This document shows, in pieces, positions 13,451-26,415 of a DNA stretch of 64,000 bases (position 1 is its first letter; each line of letters starts with the position of its first letter). The notes below the pieces were generated by a model. It saw nothing but the letters and a program-made list of their open reading frames with translations, was not told where the DNA came from and searched no databases. The stretch covers positions 15,026,628 through 15,090,627 of the forward strand of contig CM040758.1 in the NCBI GenBank assembly GCA_022829145.1, in the 5' to 3' direction. The DNA comes from Albula goreensis. Taxonomy: Eukaryota; Chordata; Actinopteri; Albuliformes; Albulidae. Made by a program: the position numbers and the translations under genes.

Positions 13451-15340
13451 TAAATATCCCTCCATGTGGAGAGAACACTGAGCACCTTTCAGGCTGCCGC
13501 CCCGTGTGGTTATGTGCGTGTGCTTTGGGTTTCATTCAGGCAATTTGGAGGGCCTGTTTGATTAGTGTCTAAAAGTGTGCGCAAGAGGTGATGATAGCTT
13601 TGCATGTTGCCAAGTGCAGTAGAGGGCTGGCAAACATGAACACAGCAGGATTTTTTTTTACATGACGCGCCGGTTAACAGGTCAGTGTACGCAAAGCAGA
13701 CTAAATGACCCTCAGTGGGGGGAAAGCACCCCCATCATTTTCCCTCTGTCCGGCACGGAAACATCACTTTGAGACATTAACCAGTTCGGAAATGCTCTAC
13801 TTATTTAAATAGACGTTATGCGACCACAAATTACGCACTTTAGCAGGAGTAGACCAAGTCACTAAATATAAACACACACAGTGTGGGCAGTCAGTCTTTG
13901 AGTGCTGCAAATACATAAGCAGAGAAACTCATTTGCACCATGTCCTCCTTGCCATTTCCCGTTAGTTGTTCAGTTCAAACTCATTACAAACTGTTGGATA
14001 AATCTGTTACTTGAAGCTAAGGATGAAAAGGACTACCTTTAGATCTCAGGCTCTCTATCATTCATGTGTATTATGATGGTAGGGACTGAAAGATTTACAT
14101 ACAGGGCAGATTATATATTAGCTTTGTATGGTTTTCTGTGTATAGAGGTCTGTGCGTACTCCTGGCAGGAGAGATCCAGTGGGACTGAGATGTGATGTAG
14201 TCAGGGATGAAGCTGTTACTGATGTTTCTTGGATATGGCCAATGGGGCAGTGTGTGGTAGTGCTGTAGCAGGCTCTGGGCACCTGGGCTACATGTCTGTC
14301 AATATTCTGAATATTAGTATTCCTCATCAGTCCAGAAAAGTCTGCAGTTCTGATGAGGAAATTTGTTTTTAATTTCAAATTTGTATAAAGGTACTGCACA
14401 GTATCAAATTTCAAACATGTGGGTGAAATCTCACCGACTAATTGATTAACTGCTGCCTACGGCTGTACTCTGAACTTTAATGAAAATATCTTACAGGTGG
14501 CATTTAGTCAGCTCATCCAATAGAACTTTAAATTTATTTGAACAACTCTGGAACAAGGTCACAAGTGCTTGAGTATGGAAATATGGATGGTATGTTTAGC
14601 TGGGTGTACCACTGACCTGTATTCTGTGTTCAGCAAAACACTTTCCCTGAGTTTTCCAAGGACCGTCCATTGTTCCTTATATTTAATACTGATTACATTG
14701 ACTGCATGCTGTTTAAGAGCTGTTGTTTTCTTTGATGTTTCTTGGTCTGCATTTGCAGCATTGAAGCTGAGAACTAATGGTGTAAAGAAGCAAATTTACT
14801 GTGTGCGTTATGTCCTACTCAGTTTCCACAGCATGAATCAATGCTACTATTTCTGTGTAAAATAATGAAATTAGGGAGTCACTTACTACACAAGGTACCC
14901 CTAATTCCCCTTGAACTCAGAACTACTTCACCATTAATGACACAATGGGTGAGAGATGGGGAAGGGGGAAGGGTTTGTCATGGCAATTTAAATTGGTCAT
15001 TATTAATAAAATTAGTTATAATTGTGGGAAAACATAAACTGTGCATGACCAGATGATCACAGGGTGTCCATGGAAACATTTCCAGGAAGATGAGGTTTGA
15101 CTGGAAAATGGGAGGCACACTTACTTCAGTTTTGGTTTTCCCATGCAGCCTGTGAGTCTGAAGCGATGACGCTAGAATCACTGACGGCACAATTACTTTC
15201 AACAGGAATCTCACCCTGAGAAGTGTATTTGTGCTATGACAGTCTGTAATAGGAATCCACACAGAGGAAATGGAGAATGACTAGGAGGGGTTTCATACTG
15301 CTTTGCCATAGAAAACGTGAATGGGTGTTATCTTCATTAA

Positions 15341-15386
<46 letters not shown>

Positions 15387-16890
15387 AAATATCTGGATTC
15401 TTAATACTGCATTATAAATATGTACAACAAATCATACCTTTAGCTCTGTGAGTTTTCTAACCCTTAACTGAAACACATTGTGATGATTTTATATCGTGAG
15501 TCTTGTGGATGAGTGTGTTTCAGTTGTGTCTGTGGCTTGTCAATAAATTGCCTAAATGAGAAAACATAAAATATCGCAAACACCTGGAGTAAAGAGGACA
15601 GAAGTAGTGCTGAAAAATCTTTCACTTTTGTAGATATGCATTAAACCATAAAAGGCAGCCACTGTCACTTTCAGGTGCGCACATTTGTTCTGTATGCGAT
15701 CTTTCAGTTAGAAAGTCAGAGATATTTGGAGTCCTGTCACTTTTAAAGAGATAGGGACAGGGAGCTGGATGCAGCCAGGGAACAGCACTCCCTCGGTGGC
15801 AAAAATAGAAGTTCATCCATCCAGACACATCAATCATACTTGAAAGGGTCCAGGTAGGAACCTGCCCGCTTTATCCACCACCTAGCCTCACCACAGCACC
15901 CCTGCTAAACTTATAAAGACTGGTAATATTACAGTAATGTGAACAATCACACTCTCTCTATCTATGTGTGTATCTCTACCTCCCTTTGCTTTCCTCTGAA
16001 GTGCTGTCTCCTATTTTTGGAAGGGTGCTGTTTGGCTCCAGGGAGGCAATCCTTCGTCCCACCGGGGCATCGGTCACAGCAGAAAGGGTATTAGCCTCAA
16101 GTGTGAAGTTGATCGCTCGTCTCCAGGCTTCAGTCCTCTTGAGACACTTTGCCCCGCTGAAAAACACCGTCACCATGTTAAATCTTGACATTAACTGCAA
16201 ATTCAACTGAAGATCTATACAAAACTGTCATGCCTTTGCTTCAGTCAGTGGGCCACCAAATAGAGACTTCCCATTTTAATTTGGTTAGATACATTGCCCA
16301 TCATGCCACATTAAAAGTCATCCAAAGAAAAGGACTCTCTGTGGGATTTCTTTAGATTCCTTGTGATGAGAAAGAGAACCCCCCTTAGCTGCCCCCCCCC
16401 TTGCTTGCTGTAGTGGAACTCCAACAGATCAAAGTCCTTCATGTTTCCAGCATTTCAAAAATTGACTCTGATTTATATGACAAGAATAAAATTGTCAGTT
16501 TTCACAATTTCTACAAAGATGATCTTATGAAACAGGAATGATGGGCTCCAAGCGGCATTTGGGGAACAAGCGGTTTCTTTAGCTCGGGACAAAGGGCCAA
16601 CTGTATGATATTCCAGTCAGCCACCACAGTTGTATGTACATGTAAAGTGTAAAAGCGCTACTGATGTCCTTTTTTATTTCATTGAAGATTTGACTGTCTG
16701 TCTATAATGTATTTATATTTACATAATGTACATACTTTATAGATATGATGTGTTTTGTAGCTCAAAAGCAAGTAATAAAAGCAGATTATGCCATGAGTTA
16801 ATATAAAGTTCTGATACTTTTAAATATTGTGCTATAATCGGCCCCATCCCTGGCCACCATTAAAAAAAAGGATTTTGTAAATGGGTAAAC
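13451..16890. other. Intergenic; TA repeat and AT-rich filler
   Basis: No exon recognised. Contains the (TA)n run at 15346-15382. The patch around 15980-16210 is GC-richer with frames open on both strands but no known protein. Confidence 0.5.
15346..15382. repeat. (TA)n microsatellite
   Basis: A 37-bp alternating AT run, able to form a cruciform. Confidence 0.95.
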
Positions 16891-17330
16891 TTTATTCATA
16901 AGCATGATCCATATTGCCGCCGGTGCTGATATTTATGCGGCTGTTGTTTTTGCTCTCACGCTTTCCCTGCAGTAGTTTTGGAGACCTCTGTGGTCAGTGA
17001 TCATTTGGCTGCTGGGTCTGAAATGGAAAGGGTTTTGGTCGGGATTGCAGATTAAACGTGAGGGGGATAATTAGCTCTAAAGAGGAGATCATTTCGCCCT
17101 ACCAAGGCTCCTGTTGTTCTTAGCCCTTCTGGAAAATGTGGATTTTCCGATGATAGCCATTTAAAGGTGTCACCGTGGAGCCAGGCTGAATTAAAGGGGG
17201 GGCCAAGCACAGTCTAAACAAGCAATCTTCCCCATTATCACCATCCTGACAGCATAATAGAGAGAAGCAGGCATGAGACTCCACCAGCAGTGACAAAACA
17301 CCCAGCATCTATCATTTCACAGCATTCCTA
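16890..17330. promoter_or_regulatory. Candidate conserved non-coding block
   Basis: Complex sequence with gccgccggtgctgatattta at its start, and attaaacgtgagggggataa followed by ttagctc near 17050. There is no protein resemblance. Inferred from composition. Confidence 0.28.
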
Positions 17331-17929
17331 AGTACCCCTCTACCATTGCTTGCTTGTTGCTCCCTCTTTGCATTTAAAGAAAATAAAACGGCTTTGCTCC
17401 AAAACACCCTGCGTCAATTACATCCCATACTGTAAAGTATCTAACCTTTCCAGATAATTAATAATGAAAAAATAAGCTGGCAAGAAAAGGAATAGCCATT
17501 TGAAATTGCACAAGAATTCTGGTATGGAGGGTAAAAGTTCAGAGAGAGGAGAGAAAGTTTAGAGAATGTTCAATACAACTCTCCAAGTAACACGGTCGAC
17601 AAACCCACTCACTTATTTGAGGAAAAGCAGAAAATTGTCATATTCATTGGTGCACTTCTGAACCTGCAAATCAGTCATATATTACAGTCTCTTCGTTGCA
17701 TTAGATGCAAATGAAACTCATTGATATTCTTCATTCAATGTGCAATTAAAAAAAAATAGTGCATGCCATAACAATGGAAGCGTAACATGACAGTTAGGCA
17801 CAATTGAGTCAAGCATGCTATATATAGACATAGACCGGTACTCTGCGTATTTTATTGCTGACATTTCAGTAAGCTGGAACTAGGCATGAGCTTAATGCAG
17901 AATCTACAGTGTAGCACTTCATTGGAGGT

Positions 17930-18440
17930 ACGACTGCTTTGTTTCCCGCTTCTGACAAACACAACACGGCCGTTTGGGGGGTTATGAAGGTAAATGATTT
18001 CATCTGCCGGGACCGGGCAAGCAGGCGACCGGAGAGGGGGTCGGATGGGGTACTGTCGGGGGGGTGGGGGGTCGAGCTGAGCTGGTCCACTCTCCTCGGA
18101 GGTGGAAACGGCTAGTTAAGAGTTATTTAATCTCCAGAGACGTCTCCCCTGCTTTTAAGTGGAACCTTCTGCTGGGAGCGAGTGCTGTGAAGGGAGGCAG
18201 CTGGGGTTTGTCATGCGTGACCGGGGACATTCTTGTTAGTGTAGTGTAACCTTTTCTGCACTAACGCAGATAACACTGGCACCTAGCTCTGCTCTAATCT
18301 CCTACCAGTCTCAGCCGTTTTCAGAGCGGGCCTGGGGCATGGGGGTTAAATTATTCCACACTGCTGGCCGTACTAGCAGGGGACCCCAGAAGGCTCTCTG
18401 GACACACAGTCAGGAGTGACCTCACCATGGAAAAAGAGGC
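17930..18440. promoter_or_regulatory. GC-rich candidate regulatory block
   Basis: A run of G-rich sequence at 18030-18075 (ggggggtggggggtcg) is followed by complex GC-rich sequence to 18440. Frames on both strands lack protein resemblance. Two or three G-runs could form a quadruplex on the plus strand. Confidence 0.3.
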
Positions 18441-18774
18441 TGCTTATTTATTGGCTTATCTTTTCAGATCCCCACCGACCCCTAGCACAGGAACAGCGCA
18501 AGCTTGCTTGTTTACGCTGCTGTTTATTTGTCCATGTGCCACTGACATTTTCCGTTAACTGTTTGTAACTAGGACTGTCTTTTATTACGCATTCATTTAG
18601 TAAAATATATTCTAATCTGCTTGTGTTTATGTGTGTAAAATCAAGTGTAGCAATGCATCAGCTTTGCATCTTCACTGACATCACTCTTTGAAGCTCCCCC
18701 TGTTCTGTCACTGTTACTGTGGAACAGGACCACATTGAAACTGCATGAAGAGGAAGGCAAGACCATCGCCACAT

Positions 18775-18775
<1 letters not shown>

Positions 18776-18811
<36 letters not shown>
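18776..18811. repeat. (CA)n microsatellite
   Basis: A 36-bp CA run, facing a TG run 160 bp to the right. Confidence 0.95.
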
Positions 18812-18812
<1 letters not shown>

Positions 18813-18972
18813 CAACAGGGATTTCATGAAAGTCTGCCAAGTTCTCATCACAACCTTGTTTATCTTAAAACAAGAACGTTTACAGGTTGAATGAATTTCC
18901 ATTAAAGGAAAGATTTTTAAGTAGTCTCTCAGGGTCATGAAAAATTGATTAGAAGATGTGAGTGTGTGAGTT

Positions 18973-18997
18973 TGTGTGTGTGTGTGTGTGTGTGTGT
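18973..18997. repeat. (TG)n microsatellite
   Basis: A 25-bp TG run within a wider TG-rich zone (18958-19060). On the same strand it is complementary to the CA run at 18776. Confidence 0.95.
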
Positions 18998-19194
18998 AAG
19001 TGTATTTGTGCATGTAAGTGTTTGTGCAGTGTGTGTGCGCATGTGAATGTGTCTGTATGTGTAGGGTCTCATGTTGTGTACAGATATGCTCTTTTCTACA
19101 AGTAAACATCTGTGCATATATACATATCTGTGTCTCATTATTCCCAGAGGTTGTAGTGTGTTAAAAGGGGGGACAGTGTTTTGCATTTTGTGCT

Positions 19195-19563
19195 GACATT
19201 CGATCAGGCCACAGCAGCCCTGATGTGAGTTAGGTCTGGGTAGGCCTGGGGTTGAGCTGCGTGGCGCGGCGCAGCGCAGCGCGGTGTGGCATGGTGGGAC
19301 GGGGTGCGGCGATGGGACATGTGTCCTCCAGATGCCCGTGAGCTGGGTGCATGTGAGGCACTCTAATGCGGACAATAACGCAGGGACAGCGGGTGTCAGC
19401 CCGAGAGGGGCCCCACCTCATCACCCCGCGGGCTAATTGATTTGAGAACTAGCCCAGGTATTTCTCCACAGGCACCATGAAAGGCGGCCGTAAAAAAAAG
19501 TCTGGGAATACAGAGTGTGCCAGGCTTTCATAAAAATCCTTACCTCCTCCAGCAGCCCCCTGC

Positions 19564-19598
<35 letters not shown>

Positions 19599-20060
19599 TG
19601 TTTTCAAAGTTGGCACACCTGAACTTTCGGCTCAAACAACTGCTCCACCTCCTTCCTCTCTCGCCTCGGCAGCCCCCCATTCCACCCTCAAAAAAGTTAT
19701 AGAATGAAAAAATGTGCAAATGGGAACCATATTTGACCATAGTATCCCCCCCCCCCATAGCCCCAAAATAGGATTTTGCAACTGTTGTGATTGAAGAATT
19801 CCGCATTATAATCACATTATGCATTTTCCCCTTCCCGGATGATGGGGATAAATCATTTTTAGGCTCTGCGTGGTGACACCGGTCATCTGTCTCAGTCTCG
19901 AGGCCGTCTCCTGGGGGCTGCCGCTGGCGTAAATGAGATCCAGGGCTCCCCCCGCGGCCTGCCTCTGACAGCTCAATCACACTGCTCTCCTCCACCTCTC
20001 AAAGTCAGGGGGGCGGGCTCTCTGAGGGGTGCAGGGGCGGAGTCCTCTGAAACTCTGGTG
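19195..20060. promoter_or_regulatory. GC-rich candidate regulatory block interrupted by a TTTC repeat
   Basis: 19250-19440 has striking gcgcagcgcagcgcgg-type CpG density, followed by ctaattgattt (homeodomain-like). 19700-20060 contains further complex sequence (ccggatgatggggataaatc). An open minus-strand frame of 151 codons (19540-19995) runs through the TTTC repeat and is not a plausible protein. The regulatory role is inferred. Confidence 0.33.
19564..19601. repeat. (TC)n/(TTTC)n microsatellite
   Basis: A TC run passing into tttc units. Confidence 0.9.
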
Positions 20061-20131
20061 AGGTAGGAGGGGCATGACGTGACTGTGAACGGTTTCAATC
20101 AAATCAAGCTGAATGAAAGAAACTTAGTTGT

Positions 20132-20318
20132 GTGGCAGGGTAGTGCAATGATCATGAGACTGGAGCTTAGGTTTGCTTCCTGGTTGGGCCACTGCTGTTG
20201 TACCATTGAGCAAAGTACAACGTGAATTGCTTCAGTAAATTGTGTTTAATAATGTGTACAGTATTAACTATGTACACTATATACATACATTGGGATAAGG
20301 GTGTCTTCTGAATACCTG
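20132..20318 (+). mobile_element. Degenerate tRNA-derived SINE
   Basis: The 5' part (gtggcagggtagtgcaatga, then a B-box-like GGTTTGCTTCC) resembles the tRNA head of fish SINEs. It is followed by the body piece 'ccactgctgttgtacc' and 'tgaattgcttcagtaaat', then a tail ggataagggtgtct that matches the tail found at 52.3 kb. Many substitutions show it is old. The family name is not assigned. Confidence 0.7.
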
Positions 20319-23300
20319 AGTATAATGTTAACTTAATTTTTGGTACAAAAATACAAAGATGTGCACACAAATACACAATATGCAGAGCTATCCAAATGGA
20401 ACATCCCACCTGGCTACCATTTTGCATGTTTGTCATCGCAAGTAAGCCATGATTTGGAATTACCTACATACTCCTGAAATACATGATGTTGTAGCTCGCC
20501 ATATTCATGACTAAATGTGAGGCCCTCACATGATTCAAAATTGCAACTCAGTATGTAATGATGATTATTGTTTGTAATTTTAATGCAATTTTTCTTGCAA
20601 ATTGAAAAAAATCACTTCTTGAAAGTAACATATGCACACATATGTAAACAGACACACTCTGGATCAAGCACTGGTAAAATGTATCCCCCTTTTGAACAAG
20701 TGGCTGTTTCTATGGAGGGTTTGAGAGAGAATCAGGACTCAATGACATATATTAATGAGAAAAACACAGTTCACAAATGTCTTCACTCACTCCTATAGTG
20801 CAATGGCTTTTGTCAAAATATTCTTCAAGTCCTTAAAACTCTCAAATTCTTCAAAACCTCAGACTTTCAAGCTGAATATTCATGGTCATCACAGTGCCCA
20901 AGAAAATCTTACTTAACAACATATTTAGGCTGACCCCAAAAGGATATAATAGTCGACTATAACCTTTATTTCTCTCTTACACATGAACACATTTCACTTC
21001 TGTTATTATAACTGCAATAAGTCGGTTTCAGTAGGAAACCACATTATCAAAGTTATTTAAATGCTCTCTGGTAATTTAAAGGTATTGTAGCTGATCAGGA
21101 CATAGCTTTGAGCTTGCACTGAAGACCGAATCCTGCAGCAACTAGCAGTTACATGACAGCTAATAAGGGGGCGGGGGTCTGTGCTTATTTGAAAGTGAAA
21201 AATACAGACTCAAACTTTACTTTTAATTACAAGTCTAGCTTGAAAGTTGTTCATTTTTTGTATTAACAATTTAATGTTCACTTTATATTTAAACTGTTCT
21301 TTTTTAAACTGCAAAATATTGCTTATTACTGCATGTATTTTTAAAGCACACATATATGTTTTAAAATACATGCTATGTTATGATGAACAAGTATCATGGC
21401 TTTCTCAGACCTAATTGGTAGTCAGTTCTAATTAATATAATGAACCAAACGTGATCGTTATGAAGTATTGAAGGGAAAGAAGTTTTACTGACAGAAGGGG
21501 CAGAGGAAAGGGCATTGAGTTCTTCCATTCCAAGAGCACCGTTCTGTTTTTTCAGACATGCCACTCTGATATGACTCCCCCTGGTTTTAGACTGCACATA
21601 ACTTCACAAGCTGAGTTGTGAAAGCGGGCAGGGACACCTGGCAGAGAGGAAGCCTGCCTGACCCGGACTGGCCGATTGGCACCATGCCCCCCGGTCCATA
21701 TTAATGCACTGCATGTATAAATATTTCCTTAGTTACCACACTCTGTTGCTCTTCGTATTTTTCCGTATTTATATTGCCTTCCTAACATCTAATAGGTTTG
21801 ACTTGTGTACTAAAAACAAACTTGAACTAAAAGCAGTGTTAATTTCATTCATGGAACAAAAGCTGCATTAAAACAAATGATAATCCATTATCTATAGAAA
21901 TATTAGAAGAGAGCGGGGTCTGAAATTCAAATGACGGTTATTTACAGGCTTCAGATCATGGGATAAAAAAACTACAGAACCGACTAATCATACAATATTG
22001 TTAAAGATTTATTTGTAATCAGCTATGATTCACTTCACAAAAGGTAACATTTTCAGTCACAGTAAATTTGCACAGTATTCCACAATTTTAGCTTATATAC
22101 AGGGTTTTGCATTTTTAAATAATGAAACAAATAATAATCACAAATAAACTGAGAATAATTGAAGACCGCAGTGAAATACACAGTGAAGTGAGATGGTGTC
22201 TGTTTGAAAGTCATGATTTCAAGTCAAGCACCCTCATTTCCATTGCTACCCTGGCATAAATGCCAAATTTTTTTAATTTTTTATTTTCTTTATATTAGCA
22301 TATGGTTTTGCTAAAATGAATGAGCTCTTTTCCAAGAGACCTGACCAGAAAAGACAACAAAATAAAAATAGATGGATAGATATACATATATGCAATCAGA
22401 TTTTTTGAAACATGTGTCTCTCTCCATCGCTCTGTTCCAAGTTTCCTGTCGTGTTTTCTATAGCTCCACACCACTGACAGCTACAAGACTACCCTGCTAT
22501 TAATAACTCTGAGAGGCTGCCACTTTGATACATTTCATCAAACAACTCTGCTCCATTATGAAAAGTGAAAAGAGAAAAACAAAAGAAGATTAATTAACAA
22601 ACATTATGACAGCATCAACATGCTGTCCAACCTCTGGCAAAATATTTAAACCATACTGGGTCATGTGGAGTCATCCTTTCTGTTTAATTTTAGTCCTTGT
22701 CCTTGTGTTCATTTGTAATGATACAAATGTAATGCAGCAATAAAAATGTTTCCTTGGCTAGTAAGGTGTTCTGATGTGTTAAATGTATTTTCCCTGCTAT
22801 GAGCTATACGCATAAACATTTGTTTTTAAGGTTTACTTTCTGCCCTTGCTTGAGCAGTACATGTAACCTTTTGGTCTTACTAGTCATGTGATAGCAGTTT
22901 TATACTATGTGAGTTCATTGTCCATTGGTACAGTATTTTAGTTCAGGAATACGCACAATTCAAAGCCATAAATGCCATCCAGTCTAATTACAGTGCATTC
23001 TGTCCATAGCTAATATGTGATAAATATAAGTATTTATCAGTGTATTCCTTTTGATCATTGCATATCCACATGTGCTCTACTGTCCCTTTTATACAAATGA
23101 AAAAAACATTCAGCAACTAAAAACAAAGCATGACTTTGCAGTATTTTTTTTCCCCATGGTTATGGACAGAGTGCAGTTTGGTTAGATTAAATAGGGGCGT
23201 AAGTGATTTTAGAAGCCCTTGGCCATTACATTTCCATTCCCCGTGCAGGAACTAAGTCAGATCACCTGAGTGTCCCCATGTAACTAAAGCGACTACCTGG

Positions 23301-23630
23301 AGAATGTCCTTCCTCTCTGAAGGGAACAATGGTATTTTTAATATCCTAGATTTGCTTTGCCTCAGTGAATAGGATGGGATTTTAAGGTTTATAGCTGTAA
23401 CTGCACACTTTCCTTATTATTGAGACGGATAGATATGAAAATACATTTATTCACCTGCAAATTTTAATGTATTTGTAAAGGTTTTTAAAAAGTTGTTTCA
23501 TGTCTAATAAGACTCACCTTTAGAAAGAATGTGAACATTTAAACAAATTTTGTTGTGCATCTAAGGGTGACTCCCACTGTATTTATAAATTTTCACATGA
23601 GATGCAGCATACAAATAGATTACAATTGTA
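20319..23630. other. Intergenic, AT-rich; no gene seen
   Basis: Only chance frames and A/T tracts were seen. A moderately complex patch lies near 21580-21720 (cacctggcagagaggaagcc and following). Confidence 0.55.
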
Positions 23631-24235
23631 AATGTGAAAGCGGCCACGTCTGTTTTGTCTCACGTTGAGTCGATGCACGATGGAGATGACCGTGTTTCCT
23701 CGGGCACAGTCTACCCTCTCTCTCTCATCCTCTTCCAAGAAAAACCATATACATGGACATCAATTACAAAGACCGAAATCCTGTTAACCCTTTTTAGCGC
23801 AGAAAAAACCAACAGCCACTGGCCAAGCAAAATCACGCTGGGGATGGAGCTAAATGAAATTACCGTAGAGCCAGTTCGGTATCTGGCGAACGTCAGCCGA
23901 TCTCTTGTCTGTTGATTATGTTTTTTGGTCCGTACTCGTTGTCAGCCACGATAGCCAAAGATTGTTATTATTTTCTGCATGCACATGACGAGCACAATTT
24001 ACGGAGCCTGTTTGGCTGGAAATCGGGTTAAAGTGACAGAGGGAGAAGTCGGGCAGCAGTCTGATTTAATTAGCCGGAGCAATCAGTAGTTCGGCCTCAG
24101 ATTTATCGTTTCCTGCTTCCCTGTAACCCTGTGCTCGAATAAGCTATACAGTATGGTGGTGGTGGTGGTGGTGGGGGTCATATTGACCAAACAATCCCCT
24201 TATCAGCCACAGCTAACCAGCGGGTCATTGCTAAA
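23630..24235. promoter_or_regulatory. Strong candidate conserved non-coding block
   Basis: About 500 bp of high-complexity, CpG-containing sequence stands out sharply from AT-rich flanks. It has the homeodomain-rich stretch TTTAATTAGCC at 24064-24074 followed by gcaatcagtag. The 93-codon plus frame 23634-23915 has no known domain. It is followed by a short (GGT)n run at 24153-24172. Inferred as an enhancer from composition and motifs. Confidence 0.38.
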
Positions 24236-26090
24236 TGTATTTATTTAAACATGGAGAATGTTTCCTTCAGCAATTAGGAAATCCTTAATAGCTCTTTGGC
24301 TGAAGTCCCTTAACTCAAAGGGATGTTTTGAAGACAGACTGTGACATAGGAAAATCATTTATTTCTGGAGCAATGATCATTGTTGCAGAAGGCTTACACT
24401 GGTACCACGTGCATGAAGAAGACTGGGCATATTTAAGTCAGTATGGGACTAATGCTCTCATTTTGGGGCCGTGCAGCTATACCATAGAATACCAAGGAAC
24501 TATATCAGGAGACTTTTCACTGATCTCAAGTGAGATCACTCATACAGTATTCACGAAAATACTCAAATGTGTATAATGATACACACAAAACACTATTTCA
24601 TGAATAGTTAGAAAATGCATTCTTGCTCCTTATGTTACAAGTTTTGTATATAAGCTTAGGGCCAAAGCAGACCTAAAAAAATCATCACTTACGTGCATGT
24701 CCATACAATGATAGATGCTGAAAAGTTGTCATGTCGGGAATTAACTTAATTGGCACGTAACTCAAGTCTGGATTTGGCTCTTAATGTGCAGATTTGAAGA
24801 CCTCATTCCCTATTCTAAAAGACTGAAGTTATTTTTTTGTCATTTATGTTTCTGGAGTAGAGTATCGGCTCAGATATGAGTCTGTGCGATCCAAGAGCTC
24901 TTAAATTGCTCCATGAAAGGCTTTGGCCAAACCACACATTCAAAAACACAATAATAGAGGCGTAGTAGAAAATAACCCATAATGCCGTTTTACATGCTTG
25001 TTGTTTTTTCCCCAGATCATAACTTTTTTGGTAAGCTTTTTTACTAGTTTGGGATCAAAATGAACTTGACTTCACATATGAAGTATTCAAAATATTAATT
25101 CCATGTCATCAAATATTCACAATAACATCATAAAAGGATACAACTTCAAAAAATAATGCAGAACAAAATAATAAATAAGCTCAAAATTCAGTTAGACTCA
25201 AATATGTATTGTTATTTGACTAACTCTTAAATAATCATTTTGAAAATGTAACTCCTTTGGGGGCTTTCTCACACAACAATAGTTACTCTGAAATGTTAGA
25301 CGTTATATTTTATTAATTCATGTATTTAAAGCTGGTAGATTGTAGTAATAACTCTTAAACATATATAGCTGAATAATAACTCTGAGTGTTACAGAGCAAG
25401 TTTTTTTTAACTGCTAAGTCATTGCTGATCACCCTCTGAACAAAACAGAAATCTGAATAATCCCAACTTGTTGTTTTGTTTAAAAATCCAGCTTTGATAT
25501 GAGGTGAGATCATTTCAAACTGAAATAATGAAATACAGTAACACAGCAAGAGGACATAACAGTTTTCCCCCTTTGCTTGCTCCTATAAATAATCTTATAA
25601 TGAATCTGACCATGTTTACTCATATTCATTATTCTCAGTGATTTCATGAGGCAAACAATTGAGTATTATTAATAATTAAAAATAACACAAAATGCTTAAA
25701 TGTTGGAAAGATTTATCCCCACTGTGATCTCCATATGTATTGATAGGGCTTCTGTGTATGTTGGAAACTAAATTTAGTAGTGACAATGTACAAATAGACA
25801 AACAAGACAGCCACCTCACCTCCGCCTCTGGAGTGAAAATTGTTTGCTCATTTAAAAACAAAAATTGTAACATTTAAATGTTGATTTTGTGAATAACCTT
25901 TAATTGTATAAAGGAAACATTAACTAATAACAAGCATCACAGAACAACTTCCACAAGTTATTGGTCTTCACTCCCTTGCCTGTTCTGCCCATGTTTAGAG
26001 GAATAGAGAAGATGTACAAATAGAAATTGTAGGTAGCTACCTGACCTCCACTTGAATGAAGCCACAGAGTGCAGACAAACAGGGTTAAGA
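24236..26090. other. Intergenic, AT-rich; nothing recognised
   Basis: Low-complexity A/T sequence with short chance frames. No exon, RNA or mobile element recognised. Confidence 0.55.
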
Positions 26091-26415
26091 GGGAGTCTCT
26101 GAGAAACACGCCATGACTCGCGCAAGCCTGACGCTCCATGTTGGCGGTCCCCTCGTCAGAGACAGAAAAAAAGTGTTGAGTGTCCAGCTGTGACCCCCTT
26201 GGGGGCAAGCCCCCAGCTATCACCTCCCGACAGTTTGGGTTGTTAATGACCTCAGTCAGGCATCTGCCAGCTGGCTGGCCCAGGCTTTAAACCCGGCGGG
26301 TCCCAGTGATTTAGGGCACCGAGCGCCAGGCCACTGCGTAAACATGTAATTGCGTTAGGCCCAGAAACAGACACCCGCTCTAATGACTAATCAAAGCCGG
26401 GGTCAGCGGAGACTG
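26090..26415. promoter_or_regulatory. Candidate conserved non-coding block
   Basis: A complex patch with gttaatgacctcagtcagg, aaacccggcgggtcccagtg and gctctaatgactaatcaaag (homeodomain-like). No protein resemblance. Inferred. Confidence 0.33.

Noticed and set aside
18714-19375. Overlapping 131- and 146-codon frames on the minus strand
   Set aside because: Both are dominated by translated CA/TG microsatellites (HTHTHT, CVCVCV).
19540-19995. 151-codon minus-strand open frame
   Set aside because: Its end is translated TTTC microsatellite (KKERKKERE), and the rest has no domain.
20150-20220. Functional tRNA gene
   Set aside because: The tRNA-like head has a damaged B-box and is followed by a SINE body and tail, so it is a retroposon and not a tRNA gene.
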